Shown here: positions 45,140-54,833 of the stretch, piece by piece
Numbering within the stretch: the stretch's first letter is position 1
Layout of the letters: each line of letters opens with the position of its first letter
DNA from: an uncultured Alphaproteobacteria bacterium
Lineage (GTDB): Bacteria > Pseudomonadota > Alphaproteobacteria > Methylaequorales > Methylaequoraceae
Direction: 5' to 3'
Assembly (NCBI GenBank): GCA_902547955.1
Contig: CACCPY010000006.1
Coordinates: 45,991 to 109,990 of the forward strand
DNA length: 64,000 nucleotides
Made by a program: the position numbers and the translations under genes
The notes under the pieces: model-generated
Database searches by the model: none
What the model saw: only the letters and a program-made list of their open reading frames with translations
What the model was told of the DNA's origin: nothing

Positions 45140-46227
45140 TGTTTCATTATTTTTTTACTCCCTTAGTTAAAGATTTTAGTTTTCTTAATTTATTTAACTA
45201 TATTACTTTTCGTGCTGGAGGTGCACTTTTTACTGCATTTTTAATTTCAATTCTTTTTGGTCCTAAGTTAATTAGAACATTGAAAAAAATTCAAAAAAAA
45301 GGTCAACCAATTAGAAAAGATGGACCAAAAAGCCATCTTCTAAATAAAGTTGGTACCCCAACAATGGGGGGAATGTTAATACTAATTTCAATATTTATTT
45401 CAATTATTCTTTGGTCTGATATTAGTAGCAAATTGGTATGGCTAGTTTTCAGTATAACAATTTTTTTTGGACTATTAGGTGCATATGACGACTATAAAAA
45501 ACTAAGAAGTTACTCTCCAGAGGGAGTGAATAGTTTAGTAAGATTATTAATTGAATTTTTAGTTGCCTTTATTTTTATTTTTTATCTAAATAAAATCATA
45601 AACGCTAACATAGTAAATATAGTGTTTATTCCATTCACTAAAGGACTGTATGTTGACTTAGGTTTTTTCTATTACCTATTTGCTTCGTTTGTAATTGTTG
45701 GTTGTGCCAATTCTGTTAATTTAACTGATGGACTTGATGGCTTAGCCATAGGTCCAATTATGATATCAGCATTGTCTTTCGCTTTCTTTGCCTACTTTGC
45801 TGGAAATCAAATATATTCAGATTATTTAAAAATTCCATATGTGAGTGACACAGGAGAGCTTGTAATTATTTGTGCATCACTGATCGGTGCTGGCTTGGGA
45901 TTCTTATGGTTTAATGCTCCACCAGCAATGGTTTTTATGGGTGATACTGGCTCCTTATCCATGGGAGGAACAATCGGAGCAATAGCTGTGGCAACAAAAC
46001 ATGAACTAATTTTGACAATTATAGGTGGAATTTTTGTTTTAGAGGCATTATCAGTTTTTGCACAGGTTATATCATTTAAATTAACAGGAAAAAGAATTTT
46101 TAAAATGGCACCCATTCACCATCATTTTGAACAAAAAGGTTGGTCAGAATCGACTATAGTAATTAGATTTTGGATAATTGCTATTATTCTTGCATTAATA
46201 GGATTAGCAAGTTTAAAATTAAGATGA
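45139..46227 (+). CDS. mraY: Phospho-MurNAc-pentapeptide translocase
   Basis: Makes lipid I from UDP-MurNAc-pentapeptide and undecaprenyl phosphate in the inner membrane. Ten or so helices; motifs GTPTMGGML, YDDYKKL, NLTDGLDGLAIGP and FMGDTGSLSMGG carry the Mg2+-binding and catalytic aspartates, and PIHHHFEQKGWSE is the histidine loop. The length of 362 aa is canonical. It overlaps murD by 4 bp. Confidence 0.98.
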   Translation: MFHYFFTPLVKDFSFLNLFNYITFRAGGALFTAFLISILFGPKLIRTLKKIQKKGQPIRKDGPKSHLLNKVGTPTMGGMLILISIFISIILWSDISSKLVWLVFSITIFFGLLGAYDDYKKLRSYSPEGVNSLVRLLIEFLVAFIFIFYLNKIINANIVNIVFIPFTKGLYVDLGFFYYLFASFVIVGCANSVNLTDGLDGLAIGPIMISALSFAFFAYFAGNQIYSDYLKIPYVSDTGELVIICASLIGAGLGFLWFNAPPAMVFMGDTGSLSMGGTIGAIAVATKHELILTIIGGIFVLEALSVFAQVISFKLTGKRIFKMAPIHHHFEQKGWSESTIVIRFWIIAIILALIGLASLKLR

Positions 46228-47615
46228 AGATCGAAAAAATTAACAACAAAAATATTTTTATCTTTGGCCTGGGGATCTCTGGGATGTCTTTAGCCAACTT
46301 TTTGAAGAATAAAGTTAATAATTTATTTTGCTGGGATGATAATTTATTAATTAGAAAAAAAGGAGTTAAAGCAGGTCTGAATTTGAAGTCAGTTGAAAGT
46401 CTAAATTTTAATTCCTTAGATTATTTAGTTTTAAGTCCTGGGATTAATCATAGATTGAAAACTCCTCATTTGGTTGTATCAGAGGCTTTGAAAAAGAAAG
46501 TTAAGATCACCACTGATTTAGAATTTTTAAAAATTTTACAGATCAAAAACTTTCTCATTGGTGTCACAGGCACAAATGGAAAATCAACAACGACAAAATT
46601 TATTGAAAAGAGTTTAATGTTTTCAAAAAGTAAATGTATAACTTTTGGAAACATAGGTATCCCATTTGGTGATATAGTTAGCAATTTACAAAAAACAGAT
46701 ATTTTACTAGCTGAAGTATCTTCATTTCAATTAGATAAAATCATAAACCTTAAGTTTGGTATTTCTATTTTGCTAAATTTATCAAAAGATCATATTGAAT
46801 GGCACGGGGGATGGAATGAGTACCTTAAATCAAAATTTAAAATATTTGAAAACCAAGATAAAAATTGTTTTGCCATAATTTGTATTGATGACAAAAATTC
46901 AAATGAATTAGCAAAAAACTTTAATAAAAAATATAAATCAAAATTAATAAAAATAAGTATTAAAAGAAAGTTAATTGATGGAATTTTTCTTGAAGAAAAA
47001 GAAAACATGCTTGTTATAGTAAATAATTTGAACAAAACAAAAATATTAATAGAGAAACACAAATTATTGTTTACAAAAGCTCATCATAATTATCAAAATT
47101 TATTAGCTACATACGCAAGTTACTTTTTGTTAAAAAAAAATAATTTATCTTTTTTAAAGTCAATTTATAGATTGAAGAATCTTGAACATAGACTTGAATT
47201 GGTAATTAGAGTCAAAAATATCTGTGTATTTAATGATAGTAAATCTACTAACATAAATGCAGCAAAAAATGCTATTAAATCATTTCAAAATATTTATTGG
47301 ATTTTAGGTGGTAGAAAAAAAAAAGATGGAATCAACGGAATTCAGAATAACCTAAATAAAATTTTAAAAGCATTCACTTTTGGAGAGGCGGGTCCAGAAT
47401 TTAATGAATTTTTAAAAAATAAAAATGTCGATTCCAAAAAATATAAATGCTTAGAATCAGCTTTAGAGAATGCCTTGAAGGAGGGTTTTAGAGAAAAAGC
47501 AGAAATAAATATTCTTTTTTCACCAGCATGCTCATCTTTTGATCAATTTAAAAATTTTGAACAAAGAGGAAGATGTTTTAAAAAATACTTAAAGAAAATA
47601 CTTAAAAATGATTAA
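46224..47615 (+). CDS. murD: UDP-MurNAc-L-alanine:D-glutamate ligase
   Basis: Adds D-Glu. I take the ATG at 46224 (MKIEKINNKN, overlapping the mraY stop as ATGA, 463 aa) over an in-frame start at 46170 that would extend deep into mraY. Rossmann-like start IFGLGISGMSLANFL; ATP motif GTNGKSTTTKFIE near residue 113; EVSSFQLD and NDSKSTNINAA follow family patterns. Confidence 0.96.
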   Translation: MKIEKINNKNIFIFGLGISGMSLANFLKNKVNNLFCWDDNLLIRKKGVKAGLNLKSVESLNFNSLDYLVLSPGINHRLKTPHLVVSEALKKKVKITTDLEFLKILQIKNFLIGVTGTNGKSTTTKFIEKSLMFSKSKCITFGNIGIPFGDIVSNLQKTDILLAEVSSFQLDKIINLKFGISILLNLSKDHIEWHGGWNEYLKSKFKIFENQDKNCFAIICIDDKNSNELAKNFNKKYKSKLIKISIKRKLIDGIFLEEKENMLVIVNNLNKTKILIEKHKLLFTKAHHNYQNLLATYASYFLLKKNNLSFLKSIYRLKNLEHRLELVIRVKNICVFNDSKSTNINAAKNAIKSFQNIYWILGGRKKKDGINGIQNNLNKILKAFTFGEAGPEFNEFLKNKNVDSKKYKCLESALENALKEGFREKAEINILFSPACSSFDQFKNFEQRGRCFKKYLKKILKND

Positions 47616-48687
47616 ATTTTCATCTCTTATTAAAAGTAATAATTTTGATCTTTTTATATTTTTGCCAATAGTTTTCTTAATAATTATTGGTATTTTTGGA
47701 ATTTTTAGCATATCTATGAGAATCGATGAAAAATATGATCTTCTAATAAAAAAACATATTATATTTTGTTTGCTTGGTCTTGTAATAATTATTGTATGTT
47801 CGAAGTTATCTATTAAAAATTTAATAATTTTTTCAATTATATTTTTCGTATTTTCTATCTTATTATCGATATCAACTATATTTTTTTTTCCTGAAACAAA
47901 AGGTGCAAGTAGGTGGGTAAAACTATTTAACTTTTCTTTTCAACCAACAGAGATTCTTAAGCCAACATTTATAATTTTAAGCTCCTTACTTCTTGGAAGG
48001 TATAATAGCAAAAAAGATTTTTCCTTTATTTTAAATATCAGTTTATTTGGTTTAATTTCTTTAATTCTTTTGAGTCAGCCAGATTTTGGGATGTTTATAT
48101 TATTTTTTTCCGTGTGGATAATACAAATATTAAACTCAAGTCTAGAAAAAAAAATAATTTTCCCAATAATTTGTTTATTTTTATTATCGTTTATACTGAG
48201 CTATATATTTCTCGATCATGTGAAATTTAGAATTGACAACTTCTTGTTTTCAAATATTGGTGATAACTATCAAATTAACAAATCCCTTGAATCTTTTTCT
48301 AATGGAGGACTTTTTGGACAAGGTATAGGTAATGGAATGGTCTCTAAAAACTTACCAGATGCACATTCTGATTTTATTTATGCTCTCATTGGAGAGGAAT
48401 TTGGATTCATAACAGCTTTTTTAATTTTAGCTTTCTATATAATTATTTATGTAAGGATATTTATAATATCCCAAATAACAAATAATCTTTTTATTCTCAA
48501 CTCACTAACGGGTTTAGGAAATATTTTAATTTTTCAGACTATAATTAATATTTCCTCAAGTTTAAATTTATTACCCACGAAAGGCATGACCTTACCTTTT
48601 ATCTCTTACGGTGGCTCTTCTATAATATCTAGTTCATTAATTATTGGCTTTATATTAACTTTGATAAATAATGCAAAAAAACAATAA
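47608..48687 (+). CDS. ftsW: FtsW, septal SEDS glycosyltransferase
   Basis: Polytopic membrane protein polymerising septal glycan. About ten helices; the SEDS-family segments KGASRWVKLFNFSFQPTEI, LFGQGIGNGMVSKNLPDAHS, and FISYGGSSI are clear. The length is 359 aa. FtsW rather than RodA because of its place between murD and murG; rodA is at the left edge. Overlaps murD by 8 bp and murG by 17 bp. Confidence 0.97.
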   Translation: MIKFSSLIKSNNFDLFIFLPIVFLIIIGIFGIFSISMRIDEKYDLLIKKHIIFCLLGLVIIIVCSKLSIKNLIIFSIIFFVFSILLSISTIFFFPETKGASRWVKLFNFSFQPTEILKPTFIILSSLLLGRYNSKKDFSFILNISLFGLISLILLSQPDFGMFILFFSVWIIQILNSSLEKKIIFPIICLFLLSFILSYIFLDHVKFRIDNFLFSNIGDNYQINKSLESFSNGGLFGQGIGNGMVSKNLPDAHSDFIYALIGEEFGFITAFLILAFYIIIYVRIFIISQITNNLFILNSLTGLGNILIFQTIINISSSLNLLPTKGMTLPFISYGGSSIISSSLIIGFILTLINNAKKQ

Positions 48688-49714
48688 TACTATTTTTCTT
48701 GTAACGGGTGGAACTGGAGGACATTTTTTTCCAGCATTGGCTGTTGCTCAAAAAGATAAAAAAAATAAATATATATTTGTAATTGATAAAAGAGTGGAAG
48801 GAAATTTAAAAAAATATAATTATAATTATTTCGTAGTATCCTCTTCAAAATTAGAAAAAAAAATCTACATGGTTCCTATTTTTTTTTTCAAAATCATGAA
48901 AGGTTTATTTGAATCTATATATTTAATTTTGAAATTTAAACCCTCATTAATCGTAGGTTTTGGGGGTTACACTTCAATTCCTACAGTGATAGCTGGTAAA
49001 TTGTTAAATGTAAAAATACTAATTCATGAGCAAAATGCTTTAATGGGAAGAACAAATAGAATATTATCAAATTTAAGTTATAAAACAGCAATTAGTTTCT
49101 CACAAACTAAATTTGCTAAGAGGGAATCAATCTTAACTGGAATTCCCATTAGGTATTTCAAAAAAAAAAAAATTGTAAATATTAAAAAAAGAATTTTAAT
49201 TTGCGGAGGAAGTCAAGGTGCCAAAATATTTTCAAAAATTGTTCCTAATATCCTCTCACACCTTCCTCCAAAAGTTAAAAGCAGAATAATTATTATTCAG
49301 CAAACAAGAATTGAAGACAAAGATAATTTAAGTATGAAATATAAAAAAATGAAAATTGATTTTGTTTTGAAGAATTTTTTTGATGATATTCAAAATCAAA
49401 TTTATAATTCAGACATTATTTTTGCTCGATGTGGCTCATCTACATTAGCTGAAATTGAATATTGTAAAAAAAGTGCTTTTTTATTCCCCCTTCCTAATTC
49501 ATTAGATAACCATCAATTTCTAAATGCCATGGAACACAAAAAAATAAATAACTGTGAGATTTTTGATGAAAGAAACATTAATTATTCTGAAATAAGCAAA
49601 AAATTACTTATTGAAATAAAAAAATTAAAAAAAAATAAACATAAAACCAGTTTTAAAAAAAAAGTATCCTTAAATAAAGTTATCAATGATATTATCAAAG
49701 AATCCCATGTTTGA
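48671..49714 (+). CDS. murG: UDP-GlcNAc:lipid I transferase
   Basis: Converts lipid I to lipid II at the inner face of the membrane. Signature GGTGGHFFPALAVA near residue 13, HEQNALMGRTNRIL, GGSQGAKIFS and ARCGSSTLAEIEY follow the GT28 pattern. The length is 347 aa. Overlaps ftsW by 17 bp and murC by 8 bp. Confidence 0.97.
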   Translation: MQKNNNTIFLVTGGTGGHFFPALAVAQKDKKNKYIFVIDKRVEGNLKKYNYNYFVVSSSKLEKKIYMVPIFFFKIMKGLFESIYLILKFKPSLIVGFGGYTSIPTVIAGKLLNVKILIHEQNALMGRTNRILSNLSYKTAISFSQTKFAKRESILTGIPIRYFKKKKIVNIKKRILICGGSQGAKIFSKIVPNILSHLPPKVKSRIIIIQQTRIEDKDNLSMKYKKMKIDFVLKNFFDDIQNQIYNSDIIFARCGSSTLAEIEYCKKSAFLFPLPNSLDNHQFLNAMEHKKINNCEIFDERNINYSEISKKLLIEIKKLKKNKHKTSFKKKVSLNKVINDIIKESHV

Positions 49715-51110
49715 TATTAAAAAAAAAATACATTTTATCGGTATTGGGGGAATTGGAATGAGTGCTCTAGCCTCCATACTCTCCGATAAGGGATTCAAAG
49801 TGTCGGGGAGTGATTTATCAGAAAATTATATCATAAAGAAACTAAAAAAAAAAAAAATAACAGTACACCTTGGTCATTCTGAGAGTAATTTAAAAAATAT
49901 TGACATAGTTGTTCACTCGTCTGCAATAAAAAAAAATAACATTGAGCTAAAATTCGCAAAAAAAAATAAAATTCCAATTTATTCAAGAGCAATGATGTTA
50001 GCAGATGTTATGAAGCTGAAATCTTCAATTACTGTTTCAGGATCTCACGGTAAAACAACAACAACATCACTCATCGCTTCAATTTTAGAAAGATCCAATC
50101 ACGATCCAACAATTATAAATGGAGGAATAATTAACGGTCTTGATCTTAATGCAAAACTTGGTAAGGGACAGTGGTTAGTAGCTGAAGCTGACGAATCTGA
50201 CGGATCTTTTGTTTTTCTTCCATCAACCATGGGGATCATCAACAATATAGATCTAGAACATACAGATTATTACTCTGACTTAAATCATCTTAAAAAAGCA
50301 TTTATTAAATATGCTAAAAATATACCTTTTTATGGTTTACTTTTTTTATGTATTGACGACAAGAATATAGTCGATATTAAACAAAAGTTATCATCTCAGA
50401 AAATCATATCATACGGTCTAAGTACTTCAGCAAACTTTTCAGCAACAAACTTAAAAATATTTATTAAACAAAATAATTTTTTTACCTCATTTGACCTAAT
50501 TGAAAATTTAAAGAAAAAAAAAATTATTAAGAATTTTATTTTACCCTTAGTTGGTAAACATAATGTTCAAAATTGTTTAGCCGCAATTAGCCTATCTAGA
50601 AGTTTAAATATTTCTTATACAAAGATAAAAAAATCGATAAGTCAGTTTCAGGGTGTTAAAAGAAGATTTAGTATTTTATCTAATAAGAATGGTAATCTAA
50701 TAATAGATGACTATGCACATCATCCAAGTGAAATCAAGGCAACCTTGGAGTCATTAAAACTTATTTCCAAAAAAAATATTATTACAATTATTGAGCCACA
50801 TAGATTTTCTAGACTTACATCTTTTCTTCCAGACTTCATTAAAAGTTTGAGTGAATCAAATTCAATATTTGTTTTACCAGTCTATAGTGCCGGAGAAAAA
50901 CTCAAAAGTAGAATAAATAGTCAATCATTTTATAAGCTTTTGGAGAAAAAGTTTAAAAGAAAATATGTCTATTTGGTAACGAACGAAAAAAAATTTTTTG
51001 AAAATTTAGAAAAAAAAATCACTCCCGAAGATAATATTATCTTTTTGGGTGCAGGAAGGAGTACAATAATTGCTGAAAAATTTTGTAAATATTTAGGTGT
51101 TATCAAATGA
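49707..51110 (+). CDS. murC: UDP-MurNAc:L-alanine ligase
   Basis: First amino-acid ligase of peptidoglycan synthesis. I prefer the ATG at 49707 (MFDIKKKIHFIGIGGIGMSA, 467 aa) over 49686, which adds seven residues not seen in the family and overlaps murG further. ATP motif GSHGKTTTTSLIAS, EADESDGSF and DYAHHPSEI are canonical. Confidence 0.97.
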   Translation: MFDIKKKIHFIGIGGIGMSALASILSDKGFKVSGSDLSENYIIKKLKKKKITVHLGHSESNLKNIDIVVHSSAIKKNNIELKFAKKNKIPIYSRAMMLADVMKLKSSITVSGSHGKTTTTSLIASILERSNHDPTIINGGIINGLDLNAKLGKGQWLVAEADESDGSFVFLPSTMGIINNIDLEHTDYYSDLNHLKKAFIKYAKNIPFYGLLFLCIDDKNIVDIKQKLSSQKIISYGLSTSANFSATNLKIFIKQNNFFTSFDLIENLKKKKIIKNFILPLVGKHNVQNCLAAISLSRSLNISYTKIKKSISQFQGVKRRFSILSNKNGNLIIDDYAHHPSEIKATLESLKLISKKNIITIIEPHRFSRLTSFLPDFIKSLSESNSIFVLPVYSAGEKLKSRINSQSFYKLLEKKFKRKYVYLVTNEKKFFENLEKKITPEDNIIFLGAGRSTIIAEKFCKYLGVIK

Positions 51111-52006
51111 CTAGTTTTTTAAATGATTTAAAGAGTTTAAAGTTTAATTATAAACTTGGAAAAAAAACGTGGTTTGGGACAGGTGGTAATTCAACTTTTT
51201 ATATTGAAATCGACTCAGAAATTAATCTTCAAAAACTTCTTAAGCTGTTACCTTATTCTATACCAATTTTCGTTTTAGGTGCTGGATCAAATATAATAGT
51301 CAGAGATGGTGGATTTGACGGATTAACTATAAAGTTAAAGGGAAACTTAAAAAAAATAAATTATGATAAAAGTAAAAACTTTTTAACAATTGGAGGTGCA
51401 GTAAAAGATTCGACTATTTCTAAATTTTGTGAGGATAATTTAATTACAGGTTTTGAATTTTTAAGAGGTATACCTGGAACCTTAGGAGGTAACATTATGA
51501 TGAATGCAGGATGTTATGGGAAAACAATTAGTGACAATTTAATCAGCTGTAATGTGATTAGTAGAAGTGGCAAAGTAAATTATTTTAAAAAGGAGGAAAT
51601 TAAATTTTCATACAGGAAATCATCAATTGATAGTAGATCTATTGTTACAAGTGCAACTTTCAAAGTAAAAAATCTTTGTAAAAATAAAATTTTAAAAAAC
51701 ATAACAAAAATTTCGAAAACCAGGTCATCTACTCAGCCCATTAATTTTAGAACCGGTGGTAGCACTTTTAAAAATCCACCTAATCAATCTGCATGGAAAC
51801 TAATTGATAAAATTAATTATAGAGGAAAAAGTATAGGTGATGCATCTGTTTCAGAGAAACATGCAAATTTTCTTATAAATAACAATCATGCTAGATCACT
51901 TGATCTTGAGATGCTTGGTGAGGAGATAAAAGAAAATATTAAAAAAAAATATAATGTGAATTTAGATTGGGAACTTTTAAGAATTGGTAAGTTTAAAAAA
52001 ATATAA
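51107..52006 (+). CDS. murB: UDP-MurNAc dehydrogenase (enolpyruvyl reductase)
   Basis: FAD enzyme reducing the enolpyruvyl group. FAD-binding GAGSNIIVRDGGFDGL, the catalytic region GIPGTLGGNIMMNAGCYG and RTGGSTFKNP are clear, and GDASVSEKHANFLIN lies near the end. The length of 299 aa is typical of the shorter MurB type. Overlaps murC by 4 bp. Confidence 0.97.
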   Translation: MTSFLNDLKSLKFNYKLGKKTWFGTGGNSTFYIEIDSEINLQKLLKLLPYSIPIFVLGAGSNIIVRDGGFDGLTIKLKGNLKKINYDKSKNFLTIGGAVKDSTISKFCEDNLITGFEFLRGIPGTLGGNIMMNAGCYGKTISDNLISCNVISRSGKVNYFKKEEIKFSYRKSSIDSRSIVTSATFKVKNLCKNKILKNITKISKTRSSTQPINFRTGGSTFKNPPNQSAWKLIDKINYRGKSIGDASVSEKHANFLINNNHARSLDLEMLGEEIKENIKKKYNVNLDWELLRIGKFKKI

Positions 52007-52902
52007 AAAAATTGTTATATTAAGTGGTGGAATTTCTGACGAAAAAGAAATATCTAATCTTACATCAAGAGAAGTATTTAAAGAATTAAAAAAAGATTAT
52101 GACGTTACTTTAATAAATGTAACGGATAACTGCCAAAAATTAATTGAAAGTTTATTAAAAAATAAACCTGACATTGTATTTAATTGCCTTCATGGATTTT
52201 TTGGTGAAGATGGACAAATTCAATCAATTTTAAATTATTTAAAAATTAGGTATACTCACTCAGGAGTGTTAACATCATCAATTTTGATGAATAAAGAAGT
52301 TTCAAAAAAAATTTTTAATTCTCTTGGAGTCAACACTCCAGTTTCAGTAAATTTAGACCAGATAAAAAAAAAAAAAACAAATTTTCCTTTAATAATTAAG
52401 CCTGTTAGCGGGGGGGTCAAGTAATGGGTTAGTTAAAGTTAATAATGCAAATGAGTTAGATTTATTTTTAAAAGAAAACAAATATAATAAAAAAAGTTAT
52501 ATTTATGAAAATTTCATTAATGGGAGAGAAATTACAGTTGGTATTCTTGATAATAAGGTTTGTGGAATAATGGAAATAGTTTTTGATTCTGAACTTTATG
52601 ACTATAAAAATAAATATATTCAAATCGCTGATCATATAATCAATCCACAGATACCATCACATATAAAAGAAAAATTACTTAAAATTTCTATTGATGTACA
52701 TAAAGGTACTGGTTGCAACTGTATTAGTAGGCTTGATTTTAGATATGAGGAACAGAAAGATGAAGTTTTTTTATTAGAAGTTAATACACAACCAGGTCTA
52801 ACACAAAATTCATTGCTACCGGAAATGGCAAAGAATAATGGAATAAACTTTAATGAACTATGTAAAATTCTTATTGAAAATTCAATATGCGAAAATATTT
52901 AG
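51984..52902 (+). pseudogene. ddl: D-alanine:D-alanine ligase with a +1 frameshift in a G7 tract
   Basis: Two frames together give a complete Ddl. The first (TTG start 51984, overlapping murB by 23 bp) ends at 52424 shortly after IIKPVSGG; the second continues SSNGLVKVNNANELD...and ends at 52902. The break lies in seven G at 52410-52416; six G would restore KPVSGGSSNGL, the family's ATP-lid motif, and a protein of 305 aa, the normal length. HGFFGEDG, MNKEVSK and EVNTQPGLTQNSLLP are intact. Because Ddl is essential when alone, a base-calling or assembly error, or slippage, is more likely than true loss. Confidence 0.85.
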
Positions 52903-53582
52903 CTGTTTCATTTTTTTTTCTATTACTTTTTTTTATTTACAAAAATTTTTTTAATTTAGATGAAATTCTTGGGAAATTAGAAAAAAAAGTACACAAAATT
53001 GTTATTCATAATCTAGATAATATAGATGAAGACCTAATTTTGAGAAAAATAAAATTAAAAGAAGATCAAAGTTTCTGGAATTTTAATTCAACTAAACTTT
53101 CTGATGATTTAAAAAAAATAAGAGGAATAAATAATTTCTCTTTTAAAATGGAAAGTAATGGTATTTTAAACATTTTTATTACGGAAGATAAACCATTCAT
53201 GATTTGGAAGTATTCAAATAAAATAAAATATTTAAATGAAGAAGGAGAAATTTTAGATTTTAAAAAAAGAGAATTTAAAAATTTAATTTTACTAGAAGGA
53301 AAGCATGATAAAGAAGCACTTAGAAAGTTTAATAAAATTCTGAGTGCAGATATTCAACTAAAGAATAACATTTTAAAAGTTTATTTTTCTGAAAATATTG
53401 GATGGAAGATATTTTTAAGGGATAATTCATGTCTCTATCTTCCATTAGAAAAAATTGATAAACTTATAAGTGTTTACAAAAAAATTAAGGATTCTAAAGT
53501 TTACAACAATTTTAAATATTTTGACATGCGTATTCTGGAAAGGGTTTACCTAAACAAAGAAAATAAATGTTTAACTTCCTGA
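52887..53582 (+). CDS. ftsQ: FtsQ divisome protein
   Basis: Bitopic membrane protein linking early and late divisome components. A membrane helix lies at about 5-22, then a POTRA domain (KVHKIVIHNLDNIDEDLIL) and a FtsQ-type beta domain (RDNSCLYLPLEKIDKLISVYK). It is 231 aa and overlaps ddl by 16 bp and ftsA by 16 bp. Sequence is divergent; position and topology decide. Confidence 0.9.
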   Translation: MRKYLAVSFFFLLLFFIYKNFFNLDEILGKLEKKVHKIVIHNLDNIDEDLILRKIKLKEDQSFWNFNSTKLSDDLKKIRGINNFSFKMESNGILNIFITEDKPFMIWKYSNKIKYLNEEGEILDFKKREFKNLILLEGKHDKEALRKFNKILSADIQLKNNILKVYFSENIGWKIFLRDNSCLYLPLEKIDKLISVYKKIKDSKVYNNFKYFDMRILERVYLNKENKCLTS

Positions 53583-54769
53583 AAAATCAAAGAAAAATAA
53601 TTATTTTTGATATTGGTTCACAAAAGATTGGTGCCATATCTTTCAAAATTGTTAATAATAAACCAATTATTTTCGATATGGAATATCAAAAAAATAACTT
53701 AGATGAGAGTAAACCTAACTTTCTTTCAAACAATATAAAGAAAATTTTTCAAAAAATTTCCAAAAAAAATGAAAAGTACGCAATTTATTGTAATATTACA
53801 GATCCAAGAGTTGTTAGCAAAAAAAATAAAACTCAAATAAAGGCAGGAAAGCTTGGTATTTCAAAAAAAGATGTAAGAAAAATTTTTAAAAAGTGTGTTT
53901 TTGAATCAAAAATTAGTGGAAAAAATCTTTTACATTCTTATCCTCTTAATTTTATTATTGATAATAAAAATGTAACTGACGAACCACTAAACAAATATTG
54001 TGAAAACTTAGGTATCAATTGTTTTAATCTATTTGTAGATAAAAATGTTGTTAAAAATTTAAATCTTAATTTTGAAAAAAATAAATTACACGTTAAAAGT
54101 TATTTTGATTCTGGTATTGCCTCATCTTTGGCATTTCTATCAGATCAAGAAAAAAAAGATGGAGTTTTAAATATTGATATTGGTGCAAGAACTAGTAAAA
54201 TTGTCGCTTATATAAATAAAAAAATTGTTTTTGTTAAAAATCTTCAAATTGCAGGTGATGACGTAACTTCTGATCTTTCTCAAGGCCTTCAAATTACACA
54301 TGATTCTTCTGAACGTGTAAAGATTATTCATGGAACTTTGAACCCGCCCTTTAATGAAAAAATTGAAATTGATCTTGATTCAAAAAAAAAAAAAATAATT
54401 AGTATGAATCTTTTATATGGAATCATAAGGCCTAGATATGATGAGATATTAGAAATTATCAGAGACAATGTATTTGATGAAATAAATACAAGAGTTGGAA
54501 TAAAATCTGTTGTTCTCACAGGAGGAGCTAGTAAAATTTATGGCTTAAAAGTTTTGTGCGAAAATATTCTAAATAGAAAAACCAGAATTGGACAAATAGA
54601 AAATAGTTCAAGTTATTTTTATTGTAAGCCGGAATTTAGCACTCTTCTTGGTATGATTAATTTAATTAAAAACCAAGAATATTTTGATATTTTTAAGTCA
54701 AAAAATGATAATAAATTATCTATTTTTATTGAGAGATTAGATAAATGGATTGAAGAAAGTTACGTGTAG
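53567..54769 (+). CDS. ftsA: FtsA, actin-like divisome protein
   Basis: Tethers FtsZ to the membrane. Phosphate loop IIFDIGSQKIGAISF at residues 12-26, second motif LNIDIGARTSKIV near 205, SHS2 region around 85-160, and VVLTGGASKIYGL near 315. The C-terminus ends in an amphipathic segment (IFIERLDKWIEESY) that fits the membrane-targeting helix. It is 400 aa and is followed directly by lpxC; ftsZ, its usual neighbour, is 14 kb upstream. Confidence 0.94.
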   Translation: MFNFLKNQRKIIIFDIGSQKIGAISFKIVNNKPIIFDMEYQKNNLDESKPNFLSNNIKKIFQKISKKNEKYAIYCNITDPRVVSKKNKTQIKAGKLGISKKDVRKIFKKCVFESKISGKNLLHSYPLNFIIDNKNVTDEPLNKYCENLGINCFNLFVDKNVVKNLNLNFEKNKLHVKSYFDSGIASSLAFLSDQEKKDGVLNIDIGARTSKIVAYINKKIVFVKNLQIAGDDVTSDLSQGLQITHDSSERVKIIHGTLNPPFNEKIEIDLDSKKKKIISMNLLYGIIRPRYDEILEIIRDNVFDEINTRVGIKSVVLTGGASKIYGLKVLCENILNRKTRIGQIENSSSYFYCKPEFSTLLGMINLIKNQEYFDIFKSKNDNKLSIFIERLDKWIEESYV

Positions 54770-54833
54770 TGAAATGTAACATAGTGTAATTTTTTGTGAA
54801 TTGAACGAATTTCGCTTATTTATATTATTAATT

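Noticed and set aside
46170..46223. Longer N-terminus for murD
   Set aside because: The extra 18 codons lie inside mraY in another frame, and the ATGA overlap at 46224 gives a standard start.
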